Shown here one piece after another: positions 1 through 6,034 of a stretch of 6,458 bases of DNA (position 1 is the stretch's first letter; every line of letters starts with the position of its first letter). The DNA is taken from assembly GCA_027079895.1 (NCBI GenBank), contig JALWUZ010000264.1, positions 1 to 6,458 on the forward strand, read 5' to 3'. Below the pieces are notes generated by a model, which was not told the DNA's origin, searched no databases, and saw only the letters and a list, made by a program, of their open reading frames with translations. This DNA is from Anaerolineae bacterium (lineage in GTDB: Bacteria > Chloroflexota > Anaerolineae > B4-G1). The position numbers were made by a program, and so were the translations under genes.

Positions 1-540
1 CCACGCCCAGGTTGGCCTGCATACTGGCCCAGTCGGGGGAGCCCTCGCGGGCCACCCGCAGCGCTTTGTCGTACGCCGCGATGGCCGCATCCAGGTCCGC
101 CACCTGCCCCAGCGCCTCAAAGCGGGTACTGAGCGCCACGCCCAGGTTGGCCTGCATACTGGCCCAGTCGGGGGAGCCCTCGCGGGCCACCCGCAGCGCT
201 TTGTCGTACGCCGCGATGGCCGCATCCAGGTCCGCCACCTGCCCCAGCGCCTCAAAGCGGGTACTGAGCGCCACGCCCAGGTTGGCCTGCATACTGGCCC
301 AGTCGGGGGAGCCCTCGCGGGCCACCCGCAGCGCTTTGTCGTACGCCGCGATGGCCGCATCCAGGTCCGCCACCTGCCCCAGCGCCTCAAAGCGGGTCCT
401 GAGCGCCACGCCCAGGTTGGCCTGCCATCGGGCCCAGTCGGGGGAGCCCTCTGGGGTGCGGACAATAGCCTGCTGCCACAAGGACGTGGCTCGATCCAGG
501 TCGGCCAGGTGTCCGGTGGCCTGAAAGTGACGCATGAAAA
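1..540 (-). repeat. 135-bp tandem repeats encoding 45-residue TPR-like units
   Basis: Units begin at 1, 136, 271 and 406. Units 1-135 and 136-270 are identical base for base. Unit 271-405 differs from them by one base (C at 398 where the others have A at 128 and 263), which changes Ser to Arg on the coding (minus) strand. Unit 406-540 is the same length but clearly diverged; it encodes the first TPR unit of the protein. The period is a multiple of three, so every frame stays open through the array. The array continues to or past the left edge, so the true copy number is unknown. Confidence 0.95.
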
Positions 541-1249
541 CAACGCTGGCGTCGTTCCAGGCGGCCAACCGGAAGCGCTCGTCGGCCTGGGGGAAGGCGG
601 GGTGGTTCAGGATCCGCTCCCAGGCGGCCACAGCCTCGTTCAGGACAGTCAGGTCGCCGGTCTGGAGGTAGCGTTGTTCGCTTTCTTGAGCGCGGCGGAG
701 GTCCTCCCGGAATTGAGGAGGAATGTTTGGCCCACCGCCCGGCGCCCCTATCAGCATTTCCAGCTTCTCGCGCAAGTCGGGGCGCTCGGCCAGCAGCCGT
801 TCCAGGTCTTCCGGGGAGTTAATCTCGGCTCCGGCGGCCAGTTCGGCCAGCACCTCTTGCAATTCGGGGGGCATCTGGGCGGCCGCGCGGGCCACCTCCA
901 GGGCCTGCTCCGGGGTCAGGCCGGCGGCCGCGGCCTGCTCCAGCACCTCCGGCGGGAGCATTTTCTCGGCAAAGGCCCGCGCCACGCCTGCTTCGCGGCA
1001 GCGGCGCAGCAGGGCGCGGTGTTCATCAAAGGTGCGTTGGGCGTTCTCGTCACCCTGGGCGCGGGCGGCATCGGTCAGTTGGCCCAACAGCGCGTCGGCC
1101 TCGTCGCTCATCAATTCAGGGTGCGCCTCGACGATGCGGCGGCTCTCGTCCCAGGTGTCGGCACTGACAAAGGCGATGATCGTCTCCCGCAACTGCGGCG
1201 GGGCGGGGCGTCGGGGACGGCGCCCGGATGGTTTATTGAGAAATCCCAT
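1..1249 (-). CDS. TPR-repeat protein, 3' end beyond the window (possibly a CHAT-type or similar repeat effector)
   Basis: This gene is open from an ATG at 1249 to the left edge, so at least 416 residues are present and the C-terminus is missing. The start is supported by AGGAGG at 1258-1263, 8 bases upstream. Residues 1-20 are basic and proline-rich. Residues about 20-170 are helical and charged, with phrases such as SRRIVEAHPELMSDEADALL and EHRALLRRCREAGVARAF. I associate this N-terminal region with Chloroflexota and cyanobacterial TPR/CHAT proteins. From about residue 236 there are 45-residue TPR-like units with the pattern F-E-A-L-G-x-x-A-D-L-D-A-A-I-x-x-Y-x-x-A-L, then E-G-S-P-D-W-A and Q-A-N-L-G-V. 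The first unit is diverged (22 of 45 residues match the next); the following ones are nearly identical. No signal peptide or membrane segment is seen. TPR arrays bind other proteins. A C-terminal CHAT protease or other effector domain is plausible but is not visible here. Confidence 0.85.
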   Translation of the reverse strand, partial: MGFLNKPSGRRPRRPAPPQLRETIIAFVSADTWDESRRIVEAHPELMSDEADALLGQLTDAARAQGDENAQRTFDEHRALLRRCREAGVARAFAEKMLPPEVLEQAAAAGLTPEQALEVARAAAQMPPELQEVLAELAAGAEINSPEDLERLLAERPDLREKLEMLIGAPGGGPNIPPQFREDLRRAQESEQRYLQTGDLTVLNEAVAAWERILNHPAFPQADERFRLAAWNDASVVFMRHFQATGHLADLDRATSLWQQAIVRTPEGSPDWARWQANLGVALRTRFEALGQVADLDAAIAAYDKALRVAREGSPDWASMQANLGVALSTRFEALGQVADLDAAIAAYDKALRVAREGSPDWASMQANLGVALSTRFEALGQVADLDAAIAAYDKALRVAREGSPDWASMQANLGV

Positions 1250-1345
1250 CGTGTGTTCCTCCTGATTTCGTGTCAACAGGTCGGGCTGCGCGGGCGTGGT
1301 CTGGCAGTGGGCCTCGATGTTGGCGAGTAACAGTTCCGCCGCCCG
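1250..1345 (-). other. Short gap between the DUF2344 gene and the TPR gene, fully open in the TPR frame
   Basis: On the minus strand the TAG at 1346-1348 is in frame with the ATG at 1249, and no stop lies between them. The 32 intervening codons read like protein (for example ELLLANIEAHCQTTPAQPDL). There is no ATG or GTG in this frame; the only alternative start codon is a TTG without a ribosome binding site. The gap also carries the ribosome binding site of the TPR gene (1258-1263). A TTGACA on the minus strand at 1271-1276 lacks a credible -10 box. No terminator with a U-tract is visible. Confidence 0.6.
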
Positions 1346-1981
1346 CTACCCCCCGCCGCTCAGGATAAGTCGGCGGCGGTGGTAGCGGACGAAGTGCCCG
1401 CTCAGCCCCAAAGAGTCCACCACCGCCTCCGGGCGGCCGGTGGCCCCGGCGCGGGCGGCCAGGCGCATGCCGAGCACCAGACGCTCCGGGCCCTCGTCCT
1501 CTAGCCAGAGGGCCTCGATCAGCGGGCGCAAGTCGTACCGCTTCCCGCGCCGCTCACGGGGCAGTTCCGCCGCCGCCAGCAGCCGCTCGATGTCGTCCGG
1601 GACATGGGCGGCGTCCAAGGGCCCGGCGACCTCGACGCGGTACTCCGCCGCCACGACCAGCGTCTGGAGGGCCGGGCCCTTGGGGGGCACGGTCTCGACC
1701 TGAGCGAGCGTCAGCCCGGCGGGGAGCACCGGCTTCACCGCGCGGGCGAACCTCCCGACCGGAAACGGCCTTTCGAGCCACACGTCCAGCCACTCCGCGC
1801 CGCCGGTGTGTCCGAGGGGGAGGGCGGCCGCCGGTTGCAGGCGCGGACGAGGGTTGAATCCCTGGGAGTAGGCCAGCGGGACGCCGGCCCGCCGCAGGCT
1901 GCGCTCCCACACCCGCAGCAGGTCGAGGTGGGAGGTGTAGGTCAAGGGGCCGTCTTTGGAGAAGGTGAGCCGCAATCGCAT
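1346..1981 (-). CDS. DUF2344 / TIGR03936 radical-SAM-linked protein
   Basis: A 211-residue protein of the DUF2344 family (radical SAM-linked, TIGR03936), whose function is unknown. Diagnostic features are the N-terminal MRLRLTFSKDGPLTYTSHLD (residues 1-20), the LAYSQGFNPRPRLQ block (36-49), ALPLG (53-57) and KRYDLRP (147-153) in the C-terminal half. The length fits the family's stand-alone form. In many bacteria it is fused to, or encoded beside, a TIGR03960 radical SAM protein. Here that partner lies two genes upstream, with the peptidase gene in between. The ATG at 1981 follows the peptidase stop by 14 bases and matches the family N-terminus; an AGGA about 12 bases upstream gives only a weak ribosome binding site, so coupling to the upstream gene is likely. 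Longer in-frame starts would run into the peptidase gene and are rejected. A G/C stem (1353-1358 with 1371-1376) covers the last codons but has no U-tract. Confidence 0.9.
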   Translation of the reverse strand: MRLRLTFSKDGPLTYTSHLDLLRVWERSLRRAGVPLAYSQGFNPRPRLQPAAALPLGHTGGAEWLDVWLERPFPVGRFARAVKPVLPAGLTLAQVETVPPKGPALQTLVVAAEYRVEVAGPLDAAHVPDDIERLLAAAELPRERRGKRYDLRPLIEALWLEDEGPERLVLGMRLAARAGATGRPEAVVDSLGLSGHFVRYHRRRLILSGGG

Positions 1982-1995
1982 CCGTCGCCCGCGTC

Positions 1996-3102
1996 CTAGA
2001 ACTCGATCACGAAGTCGCCGTCTCGATACAGCAGTTCGCCGTCCACCCAGATCTCGCCGCCGTGCCGCATGTCGCAGATCATATCCCAGTGGATGGAGGA
2101 GACGTTCCGGCTGCCGGTCTCCGGGTAGCCGGCTCCGATCGCCATGTGGAAACTGCCGCCGATCTTCTCGTCGAAGAGGATCTGACGGGTGAAGCGGGAG
2201 ATGTTGGTGTTGGTGCCGATGGCGAACTCGCCCAGGTAGCGGGAACCGGCGTCGGTGTCCAGCATCTCCAGCAGGAACTCCTCGTTCTTCTCGGCGGTCG
2301 CCTTCACCACCCGCCCCTGCTCGAACCACAGGCGAATGCCGGAGACTTCCCGCCCGCGATGGATGGCCGGGTAGGAGAAGTAGACGTGCCCCTCGACGCT
2401 GTCCTCGACGGGGCCGGTGAAGACTTCGCCGCTGGGCATGTTGTGGTGTCCGTCGCTGTTGATGAACTTCCGCCCGGCGATGCTCAGTTCCACCTCCGTC
2501 TCCGGCCCGACGATGCGGACGTGCTCTTTCCCGTCGAGCCACGCGATGATCTTCTGCTGCCAGGCGGAGAATCGCTGCCAGTAACCGATGGGGTCGTCGA
2601 GGTCCGGCAGGCACGCGCCGTAGACGAAATCCTCATACTCGCCGAGGCTCATTTCGGCGTCCTGGGCGTGGGCGTTGGTCGGGAAGAGCGTCCCCACCCA
2701 GCGGAGTTCCCCTTTCGCCGAGCGTTCCATGAAGGTCTTGAACAGAGGGGCGTGAGCGCGGGCCTGCAAGGCCATCCGGGCGGGGTCCACCCCGCTCAGG
2801 GATTTGGTGTTCTCCGTCCCCAGGATGCGGATTTGGGCGTCGTAGGTCTCGACGATGGTCTGCATTGGCTCCGGGATGAACCCCAATTGCTCGTCGGAGC
2901 CGTATTTGTACATCAACTCGTCCAGGCCGGGGAGGATGGGGACGACCAGCGGGTGCCCGCCGGCCTCCAGCACTTTCCGATAGACGGCCCGGATGAGCGG
3001 AGCCGCCGTCGGCTCCCCTTGTATGAACACTTTGTCGCCCGGCTGAATGGCGACTGAGTAGTTGACCAACAGGTCGGCCAGTTTCTCGATGCGAATGTCC
3101 AT
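1996..3102 (-). CDS. M29-family metallo-aminopeptidase (thermophilic aminopeptidase type)
   Basis: A 368-residue cytoplasmic peptidase of the M29 family (AmpS/AmpT/PepS type), which removes N-terminal amino acids using two metal ions. The family ligand pattern is present: E226 in NMPSGEVFTGP, E292 in GEFAIGTN, H319 and Y326 in GGSFHMAIGAGYPETG, and H338-x-D340 in SIHWDMICDM. The N-terminal half (LADLLVNYSVAIQPGDKVFI and following) matches the substrate-binding domain. It is somewhat shorter than the roughly 400-residue AmpS/AmpT enzymes, with a shorter stretch between Y326 and H338. The ATG at 3102 overlaps the upstream stop as TGATG and has AGGAG at 3109-3113, 6 bases away, so translation is probably coupled. 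The open frame extends further upstream to 3369, but that part lies inside the radical SAM gene and is out of frame with it. The metal and substrate preferences cannot be read from the sequence. Confidence 0.93.
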   Translation of the reverse strand: MDIRIEKLADLLVNYSVAIQPGDKVFIQGEPTAAPLIRAVYRKVLEAGGHPLVVPILPGLDELMYKYGSDEQLGFIPEPMQTIVETYDAQIRILGTENTKSLSGVDPARMALQARAHAPLFKTFMERSAKGELRWVGTLFPTNAHAQDAEMSLGEYEDFVYGACLPDLDDPIGYWQRFSAWQQKIIAWLDGKEHVRIVGPETEVELSIAGRKFINSDGHHNMPSGEVFTGPVEDSVEGHVYFSYPAIHRGREVSGIRLWFEQGRVVKATAEKNEEFLLEMLDTDAGSRYLGEFAIGTNTNISRFTRQILFDEKIGGSFHMAIGAGYPETGSRNVSSIHWDMICDMRHGGEIWVDGELLYRDGDFVIEF

Positions 3103-4964
3103 CACTCTCTCCTTTTCTCGTATTGGGCCGGGCACTGCCACTGGGCGGAACGGAGGTCGCCGTAGGTGGCGAGTATCCCGCAGTTGTGACATTCCTCCCG
3201 GCAATGGGTCAGCGTCTCCTCCTGCTGGCTGCGCCGGTACTCGCGCCACAGGAATCGCCGCCGCACTCCGGTACTGATCACGTCCCAGGGGAAGATCTCG
3301 TGCTCCCCGCGCTCCCGGCGGGCGTAGAAGTCCGGGTCGAGGTGCGCTTCGGCGAAGGCCCGCAGCCACGCGCCCAGGTCGAATTGCTCATCCCAGGCGT
3401 CGAAGCGGGCGCCCAGTTCCCAGGCCCGCCGGACGACCCGCCCCAGCCGTCGGTCGCCCCGCGCGAGGGCCGCTTCCAGGAGCGTCGCCTCGGTGTCCCG
3501 ATAGTCCAGTTTCAACCCCCGCCCGCGCAGTTCCCGCCGCAGGAGGCTTTGTTTCTCCCGGATGGTGGTGGAGGATTCCAGGCCGACCCACTGGAAGGGG
3601 GTGTGGGGTTTGGGGATCAGGGTGTTCACGCTGACGTTGACCTGCGCCCGGCGACCGTGGAGCCGCCGTCCCAGTCCCCGCACGCGGCGGGCGAGGTCGG
3701 CGATGGCGGCCACGTCCTCCATCCGCTCCCCCGGCAGGCCGATCATAAAGTACAGTTTGATGGTGCGCCAGCCGCGCTCGAAGACTTCCTGGGCGACGGC
3801 GAGCATCTGGTCGGTGGAGATGGGTTTGTTGATGACCCGCCGCATGCGCTCTGTGGCCGCTTCCGGCGCGAAGGTGAAGCCGGTGTGCCGCCCTCTGGCG
3901 ATCGTCTCCGCCAGGCGGACGGAGAAACTGTCGGCCCGCAGGGCGGGTAGGGAGATGGAGGTGTGCGTCCCGGCAAAGCGGCGGTCAATGGCCGCCACCA
4001 GTTCGCCGATAGCGGTGTAGTCGGACGAGGAGAGCGAGAGGAGGCTGATTTCCTCGAACCCGGTCTGGCGGAGGATGGCGGCGACGGCGTCCAGCACCTC
4101 TTCGACAGGCCGCTCCCGCACCGGACGGGTGATCATCCCGGCGTGGCAGAAGCGGCAGCCCCGCATGCAGCCTCGTTGAATTTCGATTTCCGCCCGATTG
4201 TGGGCCACGTCCACGTTAGGGACGATGAGGCGGGTCGGCGGCGGGGGCAGGACGGGGACGAGACGCCGACGGACCGGCAGCGCGGCCTCCGGCAGTCGGG
4301 GCTCGATTCCGGCGATGAGCCCGTCGGAGTGGTAACGCACGTCGTAGAAGCGGGGGACGTAGACGCCGGGGATACGGGCCAGGGCTCGCAGTTGGGCCTC
4401 GCGGGGGGCGGAGCGCACTTCCTCATAGGCCCGGACGATCTCGACGACGGCCTCCTCCCCGTCGCCGATGACGAAGGCGTCCACGAAATCGGCGACCGGC
4501 TCCGGGTTGAAGACGGCGTGTCCCCCGGCGAGCACCAGCGGGTGACGCGCGTCCCGCTCCGCAGCCAGCAGCGGCAGCCCCGCCAGGTCGAGCATCTCCA
4601 GCAAGTTGGTGTACAGTTGCTCGTAGGGGAGGCTGACGCCCAGGATGTCGAACTCCGCCAGCGGGTGGCGGCTTTCCAGGCTGTAGAGTGGGATGTGGGC
4701 CCGGCGCAGGGCGGCGATCATATCCACCCAGGGGAGGTAGGCCCGTTCGGCCAGCACCTCCGGCAGGCCGTTCAGGATGTCGTACAGGATCGCCAGCCCC
4801 AGGTTGGACATGCCCAGGTCGTAGATGTCGGGGAAGGCCAGGCAGACCCGGACCGCGGCGGCCTCCCAGTCCTTGACGATGGCGTTGTACTCCCCGCCGA
4901 CGTAGCGGCCCGGCTTCCGCACGGAGGGGAGGAGCCGTTCCAGTCGCTCCCATTCGACGCGCAT
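3102..4964 (-). CDS. TIGR03960-type radical SAM protein of unknown function
   Basis: A 620-residue radical SAM protein. The N-terminus (LERLLPSVRKPGRYVGGEYN, residues 8-27) is typical of the TIGR03960 family. Residues about 37-190 look like a B12-binding-like alpha/beta domain (FPDIYDLGMSNLG, DILGVSLPYEQ, LAGGHAVFNPEPVADFVDAF, GDGEEAV), but no classical DxHxxG cobalamin motif is seen. The radical SAM core spans about 255-460: cluster cysteines C266, C270 and C273 in RGCMRGCRFCHAG, then SLLSLSSSDY (307-316), FAPEAATERMRRVINK (365-380) and LYFMIGLPGE (404-413). The C-terminal part has a further C588-x3-C592-x2-C595 set and C611, which could hold a second Fe-S cluster or zinc. The family is annotated only as a radical SAM protein; the reaction is unknown. 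The DUF2344 partner lies downstream in the same operon. The start ATG at 4964 is one base after the yjbQ stop, and there is no strong ribosome binding site. Confidence 0.93.
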   Translation of the reverse strand: MRVEWERLERLLPSVRKPGRYVGGEYNAIVKDWEAAAVRVCLAFPDIYDLGMSNLGLAILYDILNGLPEVLAERAYLPWVDMIAALRRAHIPLYSLESRHPLAEFDILGVSLPYEQLYTNLLEMLDLAGLPLLAAERDARHPLVLAGGHAVFNPEPVADFVDAFVIGDGEEAVVEIVRAYEEVRSAPREAQLRALARIPGVYVPRFYDVRYHSDGLIAGIEPRLPEAALPVRRRLVPVLPPPPTRLIVPNVDVAHNRAEIEIQRGCMRGCRFCHAGMITRPVRERPVEEVLDAVAAILRQTGFEEISLLSLSSSDYTAIGELVAAIDRRFAGTHTSISLPALRADSFSVRLAETIARGRHTGFTFAPEAATERMRRVINKPISTDQMLAVAQEVFERGWRTIKLYFMIGLPGERMEDVAAIADLARRVRGLGRRLHGRRAQVNVSVNTLIPKPHTPFQWVGLESSTTIREKQSLLRRELRGRGLKLDYRDTEATLLEAALARGDRRLGRVVRRAWELGARFDAWDEQFDLGAWLRAFAEAHLDPDFYARRERGEHEIFPWDVISTGVRRRFLWREYRRSQQEETLTHCREECHNCGILATYGDLRSAQWQCPAQYEKRRE

Positions 4965-4965
4965 T

Positions 4966-5361
4966 TCAGCCCGCCACCACTTTGACCCAGACGGTGCGCC
5001 GCCGGGGGCCGTCGAACTCCGCCAGGTAGACGCCCTGCCAGGAGCCGAGTACCGGGCGGCCCTTTTCGACGAGGAGGAATTGGGAGGCGCCCATCAGGGA
5101 GGATTTGATGTGGGCCGGGGAGTTCATCTCGGCGTGCCGGTAGGCCGTCCGCTGGGGGGAGATGGCGTCCAGGCCGACGCCGAGGTCGTGCCGCACGTTC
5201 GGGTCCCAGTTTTCGTTGAACGTCAGGCCGGCGGTGGTGTGGGGGCAGAAGAGGAAGCAGATGCCTTCCTGCACGCCGCTCCGGGTGATCGCCGTCCGCA
5301 CTTCGGCGGTGATGTCGTAGAAGCCCTGACGAGATTTGGTCGCCACTTCGATGCGTTCCAT
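4966..5361 (-). CDS. yjbQ: YjbQ / UPF0047 family protein
   Basis: A 131-residue single-domain cytoplasmic protein of the UPF0047 (YjbQ) family. The signature blocks are CPHTTAGLTFNENWDP (39-54), SPAHIKSSLMG (81-91) and LGSWQGVYLAEFDGPRRR (105-122). The length is normal for the family. E. coli YjbQ has been reported to have weak thiamine phosphate synthase activity; the true physiological role is unsettled, and no thiamine gene is present in this window. Conserved H41, E50, D53, H84 and the Glu-Phe-Asp of EFDGP are candidates for a metal or substrate site. It is the first gene of the leftward operon. The ATG at 5361 fits the family N-terminus and lies 7 bases after a -10 box, so the message may have no leader and the gene has no Shine-Dalgarno sequence. 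Confidence 0.93.
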   Translation of the reverse strand: MERIEVATKSRQGFYDITAEVRTAITRSGVQEGICFLFCPHTTAGLTFNENWDPNVRHDLGVGLDAISPQRTAYRHAEMNSPAHIKSSLMGASQFLLVEKGRPVLGSWQGVYLAEFDGPRRRTVWVKVVAG

Positions 5362-5368
5362 GCCGGAG

Positions 5369-5398
5369 AGTATAACACCGCGAGGGCAGGTATGTCAA
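5369..5398 (-). promoter_or_regulatory. Sigma70-type promoter for the yjbQ operon
   Basis: On the minus strand there is a perfect -35 TTGACA (5393-5398), an 18-base spacer, and -10 TATACT (5369-5374, five of six consensus bases). Only 7 bases (5362-5368) separate the -10 box from the yjbQ ATG at 5361. Initiation at the usual distance would therefore fall at or next to the A of the start codon. Confidence 0.8.
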
Positions 5399-5405
5399 GT
5401 CACGG

Positions 5406-5433
5406 TTGACGTGGTGAGGAGAAAGGGTATAAT
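5406..5433 (+). promoter_or_regulatory. Sigma70-type promoter for the efp operon
   Basis: A -35 TTGACG (5406-5411, five of six consensus bases) is followed by a 16-base spacer and a perfect -10 TATAAT (5428-5433). The expected start near 5440 gives a leader of about 37 bases that is AT-rich at 5449-5465 and carries GGAGGA at 5467-5472 just before the efp ATG. The -35 box is separated by 7 bases (5399-5405) from the -35 box of the leftward yjbQ promoter. Confidence 0.82.
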
Positions 5434-5476
5434 CTTGCTGAACGAGCGTTAAAATCATTTTTCATCGGAGGAAGAG

Positions 5477-6034
5477 ATGATTGACGTGAACGAACTGCGC
5501 AAAGGGGTCACTTTCACGATGGACGGCGAGTTGTACAAGGTGTTGGAGTATCAGCACCACAAACCGGGCCGGGGCAAGGCGACCATCCGCACTACTCTGC
5601 GCAATCTGCGCACCGGGGCGACTATCCAGCACAACTTCATCTCCGGCGACCGGGTGGAGGATATCCGGGTCGAGCGGCGCGGGGTGCAGTATCTCTACAA
5701 CGACGGGAATCTGTACTACTTTATGGACACGGAGACCTACGACCAGATGGCTCTGCCGGCCTCGGTTCTGGAGGAACAGATTCCCTACCTGAAGGAGAGT
5801 ATGGAACTGGTGCTGGCACTCTACGAGGACGAGCCGCTGGATGTGGAGTTGCCGACGACGGTTGACATGGAGGTCGTCGAGGCGGAGATGGCGATTGCCG
5901 GGGACACGGCGACCGGGGCGATGAAGAAGGTGAAGTTGGAGACCGGGTTGGAGGTGCAGGTGCCTCTCTTCGTCGAGCAGGGGGATGTCATTCGGGTGGA
6001 CACGCGCACGGGGAAGTACGTCACGCGGGTGTGA
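5477..6034 (+). CDS. efp: Translation elongation factor P
   Basis: A 185-residue EF-P, the ribosome-bound factor that relieves stalling at consecutive prolines. Domain I (about 1-65) has MIDVNELRKGVTFTMDGELY and the KPGRGKA loop followed by TLRNLRTGATI. Domain II (about 66-128) contains QYLYNDGNLYYFMD (70-83). Domain III ends with the family signature VPLFVEQGDVIRVDTRTGKY (162-181). The length is standard. The residue at the loop tip, which is modified in many bacteria, is Arg32 (as I recall for Thermus thermophilus EF-P) rather than the Lys of E. coli or Bacillus, and a Lys follows at position 34. No modification gene (EpmA/EpmB, EarP, YmfI types) is in the window. The start is supported by GGAGGA at 5467-5472, 4 bases upstream of the ATG. 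The stop overlaps the next gene's GTG by 4 bases. Confidence 0.97.
   Translation: MIDVNELRKGVTFTMDGELYKVLEYQHHKPGRGKATIRTTLRNLRTGATIQHNFISGDRVEDIRVERRGVQYLYNDGNLYYFMDTETYDQMALPASVLEEQIPYLKESMELVLALYEDEPLDVELPTTVDMEVVEAEMAIAGDTATGAMKKVKLETGLEVQVPLFVEQGDVIRVDTRTGKYVTRV

Noticed and set aside
1..405. CRISPR-like array
   Set aside because: There are no unique spacers between short repeats; the 135-bp units are contiguous and coding.
12..524. Plus-strand open frame made of three copies of a 45-residue repeat
   Set aside because: The repeat length is divisible by three, so all frames stay open through it. The opposite strand has a ribosome binding site, a TPR consensus and a coherent N-terminal domain.
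1271..1276. Minus-strand TTGACA upstream of the TPR gene as a -35 box
   Set aside because: A -10 box at 16-18 bases would be CACGAT-like and overlap the start codon; no usable promoter can be drawn.
509..1330. Long plus-strand open frames opposite the TPR gene
   Set aside because: Low-complexity Gly/Gln/Ser-rich translations with no family resemblance and no ribosome binding site; these are shadows of the minus-strand TPR gene in GC-rich DNA.
1353..1376. G/C inverted repeat near the end of the DUF2344 gene as a terminator
   Set aside because: The 6-bp stem with a 12-base loop lies inside the coding sequence and no U-tract follows.
2062..4985. Several long plus-strand open frames opposite the peptidase and radical SAM genes
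   Set aside because: Translations lack any recognisable motif, while the minus strand shows complete conserved families over the same bases.
5451..5461. AAAAT-C-ATTTT palindrome in the efp leader as an operator
   Set aside because: Short AT-rich symmetry downstream of the start site; it is too weak to distinguish from an unstructured AT-rich leader.
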